A stretch of 13,694 nt of DNA from assembly GCA_025455345.1 (NCBI GenBank), contig JALOMS010000044.1, forward strand, positions 1 to 13,694, read 5' to 3'. Both the position numbers and the translations under genes were made by a program. Origin of the DNA: Thermoflexibacter sp. (GTDB lineage Bacteria; Bacteroidota; Bacteroidia; Cytophagales; Thermoflexibacteraceae). Below are positions 7,511 to 13,694 of the stretch, one piece after another (positions within the stretch are counted from its first letter, which is position 1; each line of letters opens with the position of its first letter). The notes under the pieces are model-generated. The model was not told the DNA's origin. It worked only from the letters and a program-made list of their open reading frames with translations, and made no database searches.

Positions 7511-8161
7511 TTAATTACCCAAAGGAAAACTTAGTCCTAAGTTAAAACTCAAAGCACGATTAGTGATATTACTGGTAGCCAAAGTAGTTTTAAAGATGTC
7601 AGAAAAACCAATTCCATAACGAATATCCAGAATTAGCCAGTTGTCCGTAGATTCATTGAGTTTGTAGTGTAATCCTGCTCCAAACAGTAGCCCCAAATCC
7701 ATATTGGCATGTCTATTTCTGACATCGACCTCTATTCCTCCCTGATTATTTTTGGCACTCATTAAGAAATCTAAGTAAGGTCCCATCAATACTTTAGTGC
7801 GAAGTCTATCTCCACCCTGCCCAAAGAAATAGTTGATATAGATAGGAATGTCTAAATAATTGAGTTTGTAGCGAGTACGAGCAAACTGGGAAGTAGCTGT
7901 TCCTTTTTGAGAATAGTTTATTTCTGCTGTGATTCCCCAATGCTCCTCTATGCTATACATGCCAAATGCGCCAAAATTCATTCCTGCCTTGAAACGATTT
8001 TCTCCACCTACACCTCCTACGTTGCCCGCCCAATTACTGGCGTTAAGACCACCGCGCAATCCTATAGAAATAGTTCCTGATTCTTGACCAAAGGCAGAAA
8101 AAGAAAACATGAATAGTAAACCTATGATAATGAAACTCTTATAACAAAACATTTGTGTCAT
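7511..8161 (-). CDS. Outer-membrane beta-barrel protein, PorT-like family
   Basis: This is a 216-residue exported protein of the small Bacteroidota outer-membrane barrel type (outer membrane protein beta-barrel / PorT-like). An N-terminal signal peptide is clear: a lysine, the hydrophobic run FIIIGLLFMFSFSAF, then a likely signal peptidase I site after Gly25 (AFG|QES). The mature part begins with IGLRGGLNASN, typical of these barrels, and alternates polar and aromatic residues in short strands (GINYSQKGTA-like, YLDIPIYINYFF, GLLFGAGLHYK). It ends in LSFNLGLSFPLGN, with the last strand close to the C-terminus. The specific cargo or function is unknown. ATG at 8161 is taken as start; Met4 (8152) is possible and would still leave a signal peptide. 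It lies 90 nt downstream of clpB on the same strand and has its own candidate promoter. Confidence 0.75.
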   Translation of the reverse strand: MTQMFCYKSFIIIGLLFMFSFSAFGQESGTISIGLRGGLNASNWAGNVGGVGGENRFKAGMNFGAFGMYSIEEHWGITAEINYSQKGTATSQFARTRYKLNYLDIPIYINYFFGQGGDRLRTKVLMGPYLDFLMSAKNNQGGIEVDVRNRHANMDLGLLFGAGLHYKLNESTDNWLILDIRYGIGFSDIFKTTLATSNITNRALSFNLGLSFPLGN

Positions 8162-8195
8162 ATTTTATTTAATTAAATTTTATTTTGAAATAACG

Positions 8196-8203
8196 CAAAA
8201 ATA
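8196..8203 (-). promoter_or_regulatory. Candidate -7 element for the outer-membrane protein gene
   Basis: On the minus strand TATTTTTG matches TAnnTTTG, 34 nt before the start codon at 8161. I see no TTG/TTTG element at the right distance upstream, so support is partial. Confidence 0.35.
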
Positions 8204-8251
8204 AGATAAGTTATTTTGATTGACTAATTTTGTACTACTCTTATTTTTTGT

Positions 8252-10861
8252 TTACGGTATCTCTATATTTTCCACATTGACGAACTGAATTTTACCATGC
8301 TCCAGAATGACTCCCACTGGCGTGTCTTTATTTACCTTTTCGCTTAGTATTTCCTTAGATAACTCATTGAGAATCTGTTTTTGCAAAATTCTTTTGAGTG
8401 GTCTTGCCCCAAATTGTGGGTCAAAGCCCAACTCAGCCAAGTAAGAAAGAGCATCTGGCGATACCTCTAAGATAATGCCTGCCTCGTCCATACGTTTTTT
8501 GATTTGTTTGATTTGGATATCTACGATTTTACGCATATCTTTCTTAGAGAGAGGTTTGAACATCATTACCTCATCTATACGGTTCAAAAATTCGGGTCTT
8601 ATGTTGGATTTGAGCAGGTTCAACACTTCTTTCTTGGTTTGCTCAATGATACTTTCTTCGTTATAAGGAGAAATCAGCTCGAATCGTTCTCTAATCAGGT
8701 CTGAACCCATATTAGAAGTCATAATAATAATGGTATTTTTAAAATTAGCTACTCTACCTTTATTATCTGTAAGTCTGCCATCGTCAAGCACTTGCAAAAG
8801 TATATTAAATACGTCAGGATGCGCTTTTTCTATCTCGTCCAGCAATACTACCGAATAGGGTCTTCTCCTTACAGCCTCTGTCAATTGACCACCTTCATCA
8901 TAGCCCACATACCCCGGAGGCGCGCCTATCAAGCGGCTTACCGCATGCCTTTCTTGGTACTCGGACATATCTATGCGTACCATTGCATTTTCATCATCAA
9001 ACAAAAACTCTGCTAATGCCTTGGCAAGTTCTGTTTTGCCTACTCCTGTCGTACCCAAAAAAATGAAAGACCCTATGGGACGTTTGGGGTCTTGCAAACC
9101 AGCCCTACTCCTACGAACCGCATCGGCTACTGCTGTGATAGCTTCCTCTTGACCTGCTACCCTCTTTCCTAATTCTTGCTCTAAATGTAGGAGTTTCTCT
9201 CGCTCACTTTGCAACATTTTACTTACGGGTATGCCTGTCCATTTGGCGACTACTTCTGCTATGTCCTCTGATGTAACGACTTCTTTAAGCATACTCTTTT
9301 CTTTGGAAAGACCATCAAACTCCGCTTGTAAGTTTTTGATTTTCTGCAAAGTTTCAGGAATTTTCCCATATTCCAGCTCTGCTACCTTGCCCAAGTCTGC
9401 TTCTCGCCTTGCTTGGTCTGCCTCTTGCTTGTATCGTTCTATATTTTCTTTTTCTTGTTGAAGGCTTGTAATAATTTCTTTTTCTTGCTTCCATTTTCCT
9501 TGCATAGAAGTTCTTTGCTCTTCCAATTCTGCGATTTGCGAAGATAAAATACGCTCTTTTTCTATGTCATTTTCTCTTCTAATCGCTTCCCTTTCTATTT
9601 CCAACTGCATAATTTTCCTGTTTACCTCGTCCAGTTCTTCGGGCAAAGAATCAATCTCTATTCTCAATCTGGCGGCGGCTTCGTCCATCAAATCTATGGC
9701 TTTATCAGGTAAAAATCTATCTGCAATGTATCTATCTGATAGTTGGACTGCGGCAATGATAGCGTCATCTTTTATCTGGACACCATGATGTATTTCGTAT
9801 TTGTCTTTGATGCCACGCAAAATAGATATAGAGTCTTCTACATTGGGTTCTTCGACCATTACTGCCTGAAAACGACGCTCTAAAGCCTTATCTTTTTCTA
9901 TGTATTTTTGATATTCTTTGAGCGTAGTAGCTCCTATTGCATGGAGTTCTCCTCTTGCTAAGGCAGGTTTTAGTAAATTGGCGGCATCCATAGCTCCTTC
10001 TCCACCTCCAGCACCTATCAAGGTATGAATCTCATCTATGAAAAGGACGATTTGCCCCTGCGAGTCTATTACCTCCTTAATTACAGATTTCAAACGTTCT
10101 TCAAATTCTCCTTTGTATTTTGCCCCAGCCACCAGTAAGCCCATATCCAAAGAAACTAAGGTTACGCCTTTCAAATTTTCAGGTACGTCCCCATTGACGA
10201 TGCGCTGTGCCAAGCCTTCTACGATTGCCGTTTTCCCTACACCAGGTTCTCCTAATAGAATGGGATTATTCTTAGTTCTGCGAGATAATATTTGTAATAC
10301 ACGGCGAATTTCTTCATCTCGCCCAATCACTGGGTCTATCTTGCCTTGACGTGCTAATTCGTTCAGGTTCTTGGAGTAACGCTCCAAACTCCTATATTTT
10401 GTTTCCGCATCTTGGTCTTTGACGGAGGAGTTCCCCCTCAAGGATTTAATCGCCTCTATCAAGTATTTTTCTGTAAAACCTACTTCTTTCATCAAATCAG
10501 CCGTCTTGTCCTTGCCAGCCAATACCCCCAACAAGATATGTTCAATGGTAACAAACTCATCTTGAAAAGTTTTTAAGTAGTTTTGCGCTTTTTGCAAGGC
10601 GGCATGAGCGTCATTGGATAGGTACGGAGAAGTGCTACTTGACTTGGGATAGCCATTGATGAATTGCTCTAACTTGCTATCTAAGAGATTTTTATTAACT
10701 GCCAATTTTTTGACAATAAAATTGGTAATATTTTCATCTATCTCCAACATAGCTTTGAGGATATGCCCTGTTTCTACGATTTGTTGTCCTCGCGAAGTGG
10801 CAATACTAACCGCCTGTTGGATTGCTTCTTGTCCTTTAATAGTGAAATTATCGAAGTTCAT
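8252..10861 (-). CDS. clpB: ATP-dependent chaperone ClpB
   Basis: ClpB is the hexameric AAA+ disaggregase that, with DnaK/DnaJ/GrpE, threads proteins out of aggregates after heat stress. The 869-residue protein has the full architecture: Clp N-domain repeats (about 1-145), NBD1 with Walker A GEPGVGKT (204-211) and Walker B VLFIDEIH, the long coiled-coil M-domain (about 405-535, rich in E/K/R/Q heptads), and NBD2 with Walker A GTTGVGKT (603-610) and VVLLDEIEKAH. A C-terminal D2-small domain follows (FGARPLKR). The M-domain and the absence of the ClpP-binding IGF loop separate it from ClpA/ClpC. ATG at 10861 opens on MNFDNFTIKGQEAI, the normal N-terminus. The gene is probably monocistronic or leads the barrel gene. 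I saw no CIRCE element upstream, and its promoter is not obvious. Confidence 0.97.
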   Translation of the reverse strand: MNFDNFTIKGQEAIQQAVSIATSRGQQIVETGHILKAMLEIDENITNFIVKKLAVNKNLLDSKLEQFINGYPKSSSTSPYLSNDAHAALQKAQNYLKTFQDEFVTIEHILLGVLAGKDKTADLMKEVGFTEKYLIEAIKSLRGNSSVKDQDAETKYRSLERYSKNLNELARQGKIDPVIGRDEEIRRVLQILSRRTKNNPILLGEPGVGKTAIVEGLAQRIVNGDVPENLKGVTLVSLDMGLLVAGAKYKGEFEERLKSVIKEVIDSQGQIVLFIDEIHTLIGAGGGEGAMDAANLLKPALARGELHAIGATTLKEYQKYIEKDKALERRFQAVMVEEPNVEDSISILRGIKDKYEIHHGVQIKDDAIIAAVQLSDRYIADRFLPDKAIDLMDEAAARLRIEIDSLPEELDEVNRKIMQLEIEREAIRRENDIEKERILSSQIAELEEQRTSMQGKWKQEKEIITSLQQEKENIERYKQEADQARREADLGKVAELEYGKIPETLQKIKNLQAEFDGLSKEKSMLKEVVTSEDIAEVVAKWTGIPVSKMLQSEREKLLHLEQELGKRVAGQEEAITAVADAVRRSRAGLQDPKRPIGSFIFLGTTGVGKTELAKALAEFLFDDENAMVRIDMSEYQERHAVSRLIGAPPGYVGYDEGGQLTEAVRRRPYSVVLLDEIEKAHPDVFNILLQVLDDGRLTDNKGRVANFKNTIIIMTSNMGSDLIRERFELISPYNEESIIEQTKKEVLNLLKSNIRPEFLNRIDEVMMFKPLSKKDMRKIVDIQIKQIKKRMDEAGIILEVSPDALSYLAELGFDPQFGARPLKRILQKQILNELSKEILSEKVNKDTPVGVILEHGKIQFVNVENIEIP

Positions 10862-10932
10862 ATTGTTAAAAGTTTTGAATTTGCAATAGAAAAAATTTTG
10901 AAATGTTGATGATTATAACATTTTAGACTTAC

Positions 10933-10953
10933 AAAAGCATTGCCATTGCTTTT
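10933..10953. promoter_or_regulatory. Hairpin upstream of clpB
   Basis: AAAAGCA (10933-10939) and TGCTTTT (10947-10953) enclose a 7-nt loop, and T residues follow on the plus strand. It looks like a small rightward terminator, yet no plus-strand gene ends here. On the other strand it would fall 72-92 nt upstream of the clpB start, in its leader or promoter. Confidence 0.3.
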
Positions 10954-11116
10954 TTTAGATAAAAATGCGTCAAAATATCAGTTTTTAAGTATTTTTTCTG
11001 TTCTTATGCGACAAAATGTCATAAATCAGGTGGAAAATATCCATTAAGCACAGCACCACAGCCCTCTACTCATCATTAAGGGCAAAATTAGCGATAAAGT
11101 CGTGGTAAAAAAGGAG

Positions 11117-11147
11117 TTGGAGGAATTTTATTGCGTATATAACTTTG
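11117..11147 (+). promoter_or_regulatory. Bacteroidota-type promoter for the STAS-like gene
   Basis: TTG (11117-11119), a 20-nt gap and TAACTTTG (11140-11147) match the consensus -33/-7 pair exactly. A second, near-consensus pair overlaps it: TTTG (11151-11154), 19 nt, TATTTTTA (11174-11181). Either leaves an untranslated leader of roughly 120-155 nt before the ATG at 11307. Confidence 0.5.
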
Positions 11148-11306
11148 TATTTTGCAATTGTGGAAATAATGCTTATTTTTAGGTAAAAATACGTATTATT
11201 TCTGTTTTTTCTTAAAATTTCTCTCTAATGCGAAAATAAACGCAAAGGTTACGGATATAGAGATGTTGTCATCAATTTTAAACAAAACGAATAAAAATTT
11301 ATTGGA

Positions 11307-11741
11307 ATGGAAACGATTTATCAATCAAAATTTTCTAAACACGAATATAATGGTGAAACAAAAACTATCTTCACTAATTGGTTTAAAGAAACTGCTGATA
11401 TGACAGCCGATGACTTTAAAAATGAAATGCAAGAATGGCTGAACGCTTTTCGTAAATGTAAACCATTGTATCTTTATGACAGATGTGTAGATTTTGGTTA
11501 CCCAATTACCCCTGATGAACAAATATGGATGGCAAATTTGCTCAACGCTGAATGGATTAAATTAGGGCTAAAAAAATATGCACACATAGTCCCTTCTGAA
11601 ATGATTGCTGAACTATCAGTGGAACAAACGTTTGATGAATTTTTTCAGATGAAATTAGAAAATCAATATCCAATTGTTGATTTTGCTGACAAAGAGAAAG
11701 CCTTAGAATGGTTAATGGCAAATGAAGAAACAAAAAACTGA
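11307..11741 (+). CDS. Small STAS/SEC14-like (SpoIIAA-like) protein, function unknown
   Basis: A 144-residue soluble, acidic protein without signal peptide or membrane segment. I do not recognise a named gene. The pattern fits the short Bacteroidota proteins annotated as STAS/SEC14 (SpoIIAA-like) domain proteins: an opening strand with a basic/polar hairpin (YQSKFSKHEYNGETKT), a strand ending a 'what the group shares' segment (KPLYLYDRCVDFGYPITPDEQ), a helix (WMANLLNAEWIKLGLKKYA), the strand AHIVPSE, and the closing FADKEKALEWLMANE, which resembles the F-x-x-x-x-x-A-x-x-WL end of that family. This assignment is by resemblance only. It has its own promoter and long leader, reads away from clpB, and is followed directly by a GC-rich hairpin island. 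It could be a recently acquired accessory gene. Confidence 0.7.
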   Translation: METIYQSKFSKHEYNGETKTIFTNWFKETADMTADDFKNEMQEWLNAFRKCKPLYLYDRCVDFGYPITPDEQIWMANLLNAEWIKLGLKKYAHIVPSEMIAELSVEQTFDEFFQMKLENQYPIVDFADKEKALEWLMANEETKN

Positions 11742-11754
11742 TGACAGCATTATG

Positions 11755-11917
11755 TTTGCGAGGGTCGCCCCGCGAAAAGACGGGCTAATGTGCTAAATTT
11801 AGGCTGGTCGGCACTCCGATTTTGTACTTTCTATCGCAGCGGCGAACCGCAAACTTTGTGCGTAGGGTCAGAGGAGTGCTACTAAACCCGCTCTGCACAA
11901 ATGCTTTTCCGTTAGGC
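11755..11917. other. GC-rich, inverted-repeat-rich non-coding island
   Basis: This stretch is plainly richer in G+C than the A/T-rich flanks and has no open frame of note. It holds a bulged hairpin 14 nt past the upstream gene's stop (TTTGCG-A-GGG-TCG-CCC-CGC-G-AAA, 11755-11777) and the repeat copy at 11831-11850. It also has two arm pairs: GCACTCC (11811-11817) with GGAGTGC (11873-11879), and TTTGTGC (11855-11861) with GCACAAA (11895-11901). The two arm pairs interleave, as in a pseudoknot. It ends near GTTAGGC (11911-11917). It may encode a structured RNA or mark a mobile-element boundary; 7-nt matches can occur by chance. Confidence 0.5.
11831..11850 (+). repeat. Structured repeat copy 2 (CTATCGCA + CGAA-loop hairpin)
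   Basis: CTATCGCAGCGGCGAACCGC contains the hairpin GCGG-CGAA-CCGC (11839-11850). It is an inverted copy of the motif at 7347-7366, with 18 of 20 bases identical and the two changes compensating in the stem. Confidence 0.6.
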
Positions 11918-11962
11918 GATACATTAAAAGAAACCGTAAATAGAAATAAACTGAGAAAAAAG

Positions 11963-11970
11963 TAGCTTTG
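11963..11970 (+). promoter_or_regulatory. Candidate -7 element for the methyltransferase remnant
   Basis: TAGCTTTG matches TAnnTTTG exactly and lies 22 nt before the ATG at 11993. No -33 TTG is present about 20 nt upstream, so the promoter may be weak or decayed. Confidence 0.3.
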
Positions 11971-11992
11971 TAAAACAAGAAAACGTAATGTA

Positions 11993-12508
11993 ATGCAAAT
12001 ATTTCAGAAAGAAGCACACAAAATTATTTAGGCAGATTGTGTAGAGGCTTTGCAAACGCAAATTCTCGACAATTCTGTTGATTTGATTTTTGCAGACCCA
12101 CCTTATAACATTGGAAAAGACTTTAATGGGCTTGCAGATAAGTGGGAAACAGAGGAAAGTTATTTAGAATGATGTTATCAATGGTTAGATTTGTGTATTG
12201 CTAAACTCAAAAATAATGGCAGTATGTACGTGATGACAGCAACCCAATTTATGCCCTTTTTTGATATTTATTTGCGTAAAAAATTAAATATTATTTCTCG
12301 AATAGTTTGGTATTATGATAGTTCGGGCGTACAAGCCAAAAATAAATATGGTTCTTTATACGAACCTATTTTGTTTTGTGTAAAAGACGAAAAAAATTAC
12401 ATAGGGAAAAAATTAGTAAAAGAGTTGAAAACTTACGAAAAACCAAGCAATGAATTTGCACTAAAATTATTTGAACCCAATCGAACAAGCATTTACGGAA
12501 ACCATTAA
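11993..12508 (+). pseudogene. Decayed N6-adenine DNA methyltransferase (restriction-modification)
   Basis: Read through in one frame from ATG 11993, this encodes the N-terminal half of a beta-type (YhdJ-like) adenine methyltransferase. It has a KII-x-ADCVEAL opening, DNSVDLIFADPPYNIGKDF with catalytic motif IV DPPY, then SMYVMTATQFMPFFDIYLRKK and IVWYYDSSGVQAKNKYGS. Two stops interrupt the frame: TAG at 12029-12031 (one change from CAG, Gln) and TGA at 12170-12172 (one change from TGG, in a YLE-W-CYQW context). After FCVKDEKNYI (about 12400) the target-recognition part, the HPTQKP segment and SAM-binding motif I (F-x-G-x-G) are missing. About 35 unrelated or C-terminal residues (KTYEKPSNEFALKLFEP) follow before TAA. 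No SAM-binding enzyme can be made. The last 38 nt overlap the endonuclease remnant, as expected for a former M-R operon. Target sequence unknown. Confidence 0.8.
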
Positions 12509-12770
12509 AACGGTATTGAAAAAGCACTTTGGCAACCAATCCGAAGAAGTTTTTGAAAATAGCCAATTGATACAATACCTCAATCAGAAGATAAAATCAG
12601 CCAATAGAGGTGCAAAAGCAAGAGGAAGTTTTGCCAATTTATATGCAGTTTATGTTTTGGCAGAGGATTATTTGGCAAATAATTTTCAAAATCGAAAAGG
12701 CGAATATGCGGACTATGAAGGTGCTTTATATATCAATTTGTTTTTATTTTGGAGAATGATAAACCCATAA
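12471..12770 (+). pseudogene. Truncated type II restriction endonuclease remnant
   Basis: The frame gives 99 residues from TTG 12471: NPIEQAFTETIKTVLKKHFG, then ANRGAKARGSFANLYAVYVLAEDYL (about 45-69), and DYEGALYINL near the end. The ANRG-x-KARG-x-FANLYA-x-YVL-x-EDY block is one I recall from type II endonucleases encoded beside YhdJ-like adenine methyltransferases; the family name cannot be fixed from memory. Such enzymes are usually two to three times longer and continue into a RELPFG...LNHR-like region, which is missing. The frame stops at 12770 after FWRMINP. No ATG precedes it (a TAA lies just upstream at 12462-12464), so the start is TTG or has been lost. Overlap with the broken methyltransferase supports a dead restriction-modification unit. 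Confidence 0.6.
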
Positions 12771-12801
12771 AATAATTTTTTTCTCAAAAGTAAATAGTAA
12801 T

Positions 12802-12847
12802 TATTTGATAATCAAGCATATTTTTATAACTTACTCATTATCAAATA
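12802..12847. repeat. 11-bp perfect inverted repeat after the endonuclease remnant
   Basis: TATTTGATAAT (12802-12812) and ATTATCAAATA (12837-12847) are exact inverse copies with a 24-nt spacer. They sit 31 nt past the remnant's stop. They could form a rightward terminator or be a scar of the deletion that removed the rest of the endonuclease gene. Confidence 0.5.
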
Positions 12848-13103
12848 TAAAAAAGTCTATTTTTGTTTTGCTATTTTAGAATTTCTATTAATACTTGGAA
12901 CTGCCACAGATGAAGTTTTCTTGCATATTAGCCCAAATAAAGTGTGGTTTAACTTCGCTCGTTGCTGGAGGATATTCTCCAAGTCTATCTTAGCGGCTTT
13001 GATTTCATTGGGGTCAAATATATAGAATATTATGCAGTAGAGCAAAAGTTTTTGAGTAATAGCCCATCAAAATGAAAAAACACCTTCTTTTCTAAAAATA
13101 TCG

Positions 13104-13148
13104 AATAAAAATGGTCGCTCATATAAAATTATATACGAGCGACCATTT
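13104..13148 (-). terminator. Intrinsic terminator of the stress-protein gene
   Basis: AAATGGTCGCTC (13109-13120) and GAGCGACCATTT (13137-13148) are perfect 12-bp arms. A mismatch and about four inner A-T pairs extend the stem. On the minus strand a T-rich tail (TTTTTATT) follows. It lies 22 nt past the stop codon of the gene at 13171. Confidence 0.85.
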
Positions 13149-13170
13149 AATGCCAAAACTCAAACAACCA

Positions 13171-13665
13171 TTAGTGTTTATTGACCTCGTGATGCTCGGT
13201 AGCATCTAAGATTTGGTGCGCCTTGATAGAGTCTGCTTCCGAACCATGCACTACTACCAAATATTTACCAGATTTGAGGTGTTCCTTGTAAGTGAGGATA
13301 CCGTCTTTGCCTATGCCTAAGGTCAGCAACGCACCTGCAATGCCCCCACCTAAAGACCCAAGCGAAAAACCGCCCACCGCACCTACCAATGCTCCAGCCG
13401 CATACAACAAACCTACTCCCGGTACAGCTATCAGACTCATACCTGCTAATGCTCCTATAATAGTTCCCAACACTGAACCTGTCGCAGTTACAGTATCAAA
13501 TACCGTTTCATTATCAATTATATGCAAATGGTCATCTTCTACTTTTGCACTCCCCAATAGAGAAATTTTTTCTACAGGAAAGCCTTCTTCTTGTAATTGT
13601 CTTACGGCGGCTACTGCTTTTTTATGAGAAGTATAAACACCTACTGTCGAATTTAATGTTTCCAT
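13171..13665 (-). CDS. General stress protein 17M-like (YflT-type) glycine-zipper protein
   Basis: The 164-residue protein resembles the heat/general stress protein YflT (GSP17M-like) family. It opens with STVGVYTSHKKAVAAVRQLQEEGFPVEKISLLG (6-38), a small alpha/beta fold for pairing or binding. A long glycine-rich hydrophobic segment follows (about 61-118: repeated GxxxG/A steps such as GALAGMSL, GALVGAVGG, GGGIAGALL) that could insert in or associate with the membrane as two or three glycine-zipper helices. It ends with YKEHLKSGKYLVVVHGSEADSIKAHQIL (126-153), a second copy-like strand-helix in which such proteins 'read' a signal. The biochemical role is unknown; family members are linked to stress responses. 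The ATG at 13665 is the first start and fits the family's N-terminus. It appears monocistronic with a strong terminator; only 29 nt of upstream sequence are in the window. Confidence 0.7.
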   Translation of the reverse strand: METLNSTVGVYTSHKKAVAAVRQLQEEGFPVEKISLLGSAKVEDDHLHIIDNETVFDTVTATGSVLGTIIGALAGMSLIAVPGVGLLYAAGALVGAVGGFSLGSLGGGIAGALLTLGIGKDGILTYKEHLKSGKYLVVVHGSEADSIKAHQILDATEHHEVNKH

Positions 13666-13694
13666 AATTTTTTATGCTTTAGATAAACAAAAGA

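Larger units (their letters stand above)
10862..11306. other. Intergenic region between divergent clpB and the STAS-like gene
   Basis: This 445-nt gap holds the upstream region of clpB on the left, with a 7-bp hairpin (10933-10953), and two overlapping promoter candidates for the rightward gene at 11117-11181. No convincing gene was found. A stop-to-stop frame at 11048-11182 (+) has no start codon and contains the promoter sequences, so I do not call it coding. Confidence 0.6.
12771..13170. other. Gene-poor intergenic region
   Basis: About 400 nt separate the endonuclease remnant from the stress-protein gene. The stretch holds an 11-bp inverted repeat (12802-12847) and, at its right end, the terminator of the stress-protein gene. 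A 62-codon minus-strand frame (12857-13045) has no recognisable family and no supporting promoter; it may be debris of the decayed locus. I see nothing else. Confidence 0.5.

Noticed and set aside
11048..11182. 44-codon stop-to-stop frame (+) with protein-like composition
   Set aside because: No start codon, and the consensus promoter of the next gene lies within it.
11811..11879. CIRCE heat-shock operator (GCACTCC ... GGAGTGC)
   Set aside because: The arms are 55 nt apart instead of 9, lack the TTA/TAA ends, and are almost 1 kb from clpB beyond another gene.
11742..11917. Integron attC site (GTTAGGC at 11911-11917 fits GTTRRRY)
   Set aside because: No RYYYAAC partner at a suitable distance upstream, and a single 7-mer half-site is expected by chance. 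No integrase or cassette array is visible.
11993..12172. In-frame TAG and TGA read as sense codons (recoding or an alternative genetic code)
   Set aside because: Other intact genes in this window use TAG (tsaB) and TGA (sdaAA) as ordinary stops, and the methyltransferase has also lost its C-terminal half, so simple decay explains it.
12857..13045. 62-codon minus-strand frame
   Set aside because: No recognisable family, no promoter and a gene-poor decayed context; could be debris but cannot be supported as a gene.

Overview
The window looks like chromosome of a Bacteroidota bacterium, probably a Cytophagales-type lineage (inference). It is AT-rich, its start codons lack clear Shine-Dalgarno sites, and several upstream regions carry the Bacteroidota promoter pattern TTTG/TTG - about 19-20 nt - TAnnTTTG. 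The gene set (ClpB, PorT-type outer-membrane barrel, split pyruvate dehydrogenase E1 beta, Pnkp) fits this.

Layout. Positions 1-2556 (+) hold a three-domain polynucleotide kinase-phosphatase-ligase (Pnkp, bacterial RNA repair), cut at its 5' end by the window edge. It converges with tsaB (-, tRNA t6A synthesis), leaving only 2 nt between the stop codons. Next come truB (+, tRNA pseudouridine 55), pdhB (+, pyruvate dehydrogenase E1 beta, with a good intrinsic terminator) and sdaAA (+, iron-sulfur serine dehydratase alpha chain). The latter two are consistent with pyruvate metabolism. Then follow three minus-strand genes read right to left: clpB (disaggregase), an outer-membrane beta-barrel protein and an SseA-like sulfurtransferase. 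Between the last two lies a cluster of three palindromic hairpins (7312-7386).

The right third (about 10862-13170) is accessory in character. It holds a small STAS/SEC14-like protein with a strong promoter and long leader, then a GC-rich non-coding island full of inverted repeats (11755-11917), then a dead restriction-modification locus. In that locus the N6-adenine methyltransferase gene has two in-frame nonsense codons and has lost its C-terminal SAM-binding part, and the restriction endonuclease gene is truncated. A YflT-type glycine-zipper stress protein (-) with a strong terminator closes the window.

The most interesting signals are non-coding. A 20-nt motif occurs at 7347-7366 and, inverted, at 11831-11850. 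Its only two differences fall on the two partners of one base pair in its hairpin (A-T changed to G-C), so they compensate each other. Two further hairpins beside the first copy show the same kind of paired change. This suggests a dispersed, structure-constrained repeat family. In addition, a REP-like palindrome appears to have been domesticated in frame inside Pnkp. I did not find a complete new defence or mobile system; the restriction-modification locus is a remnant.
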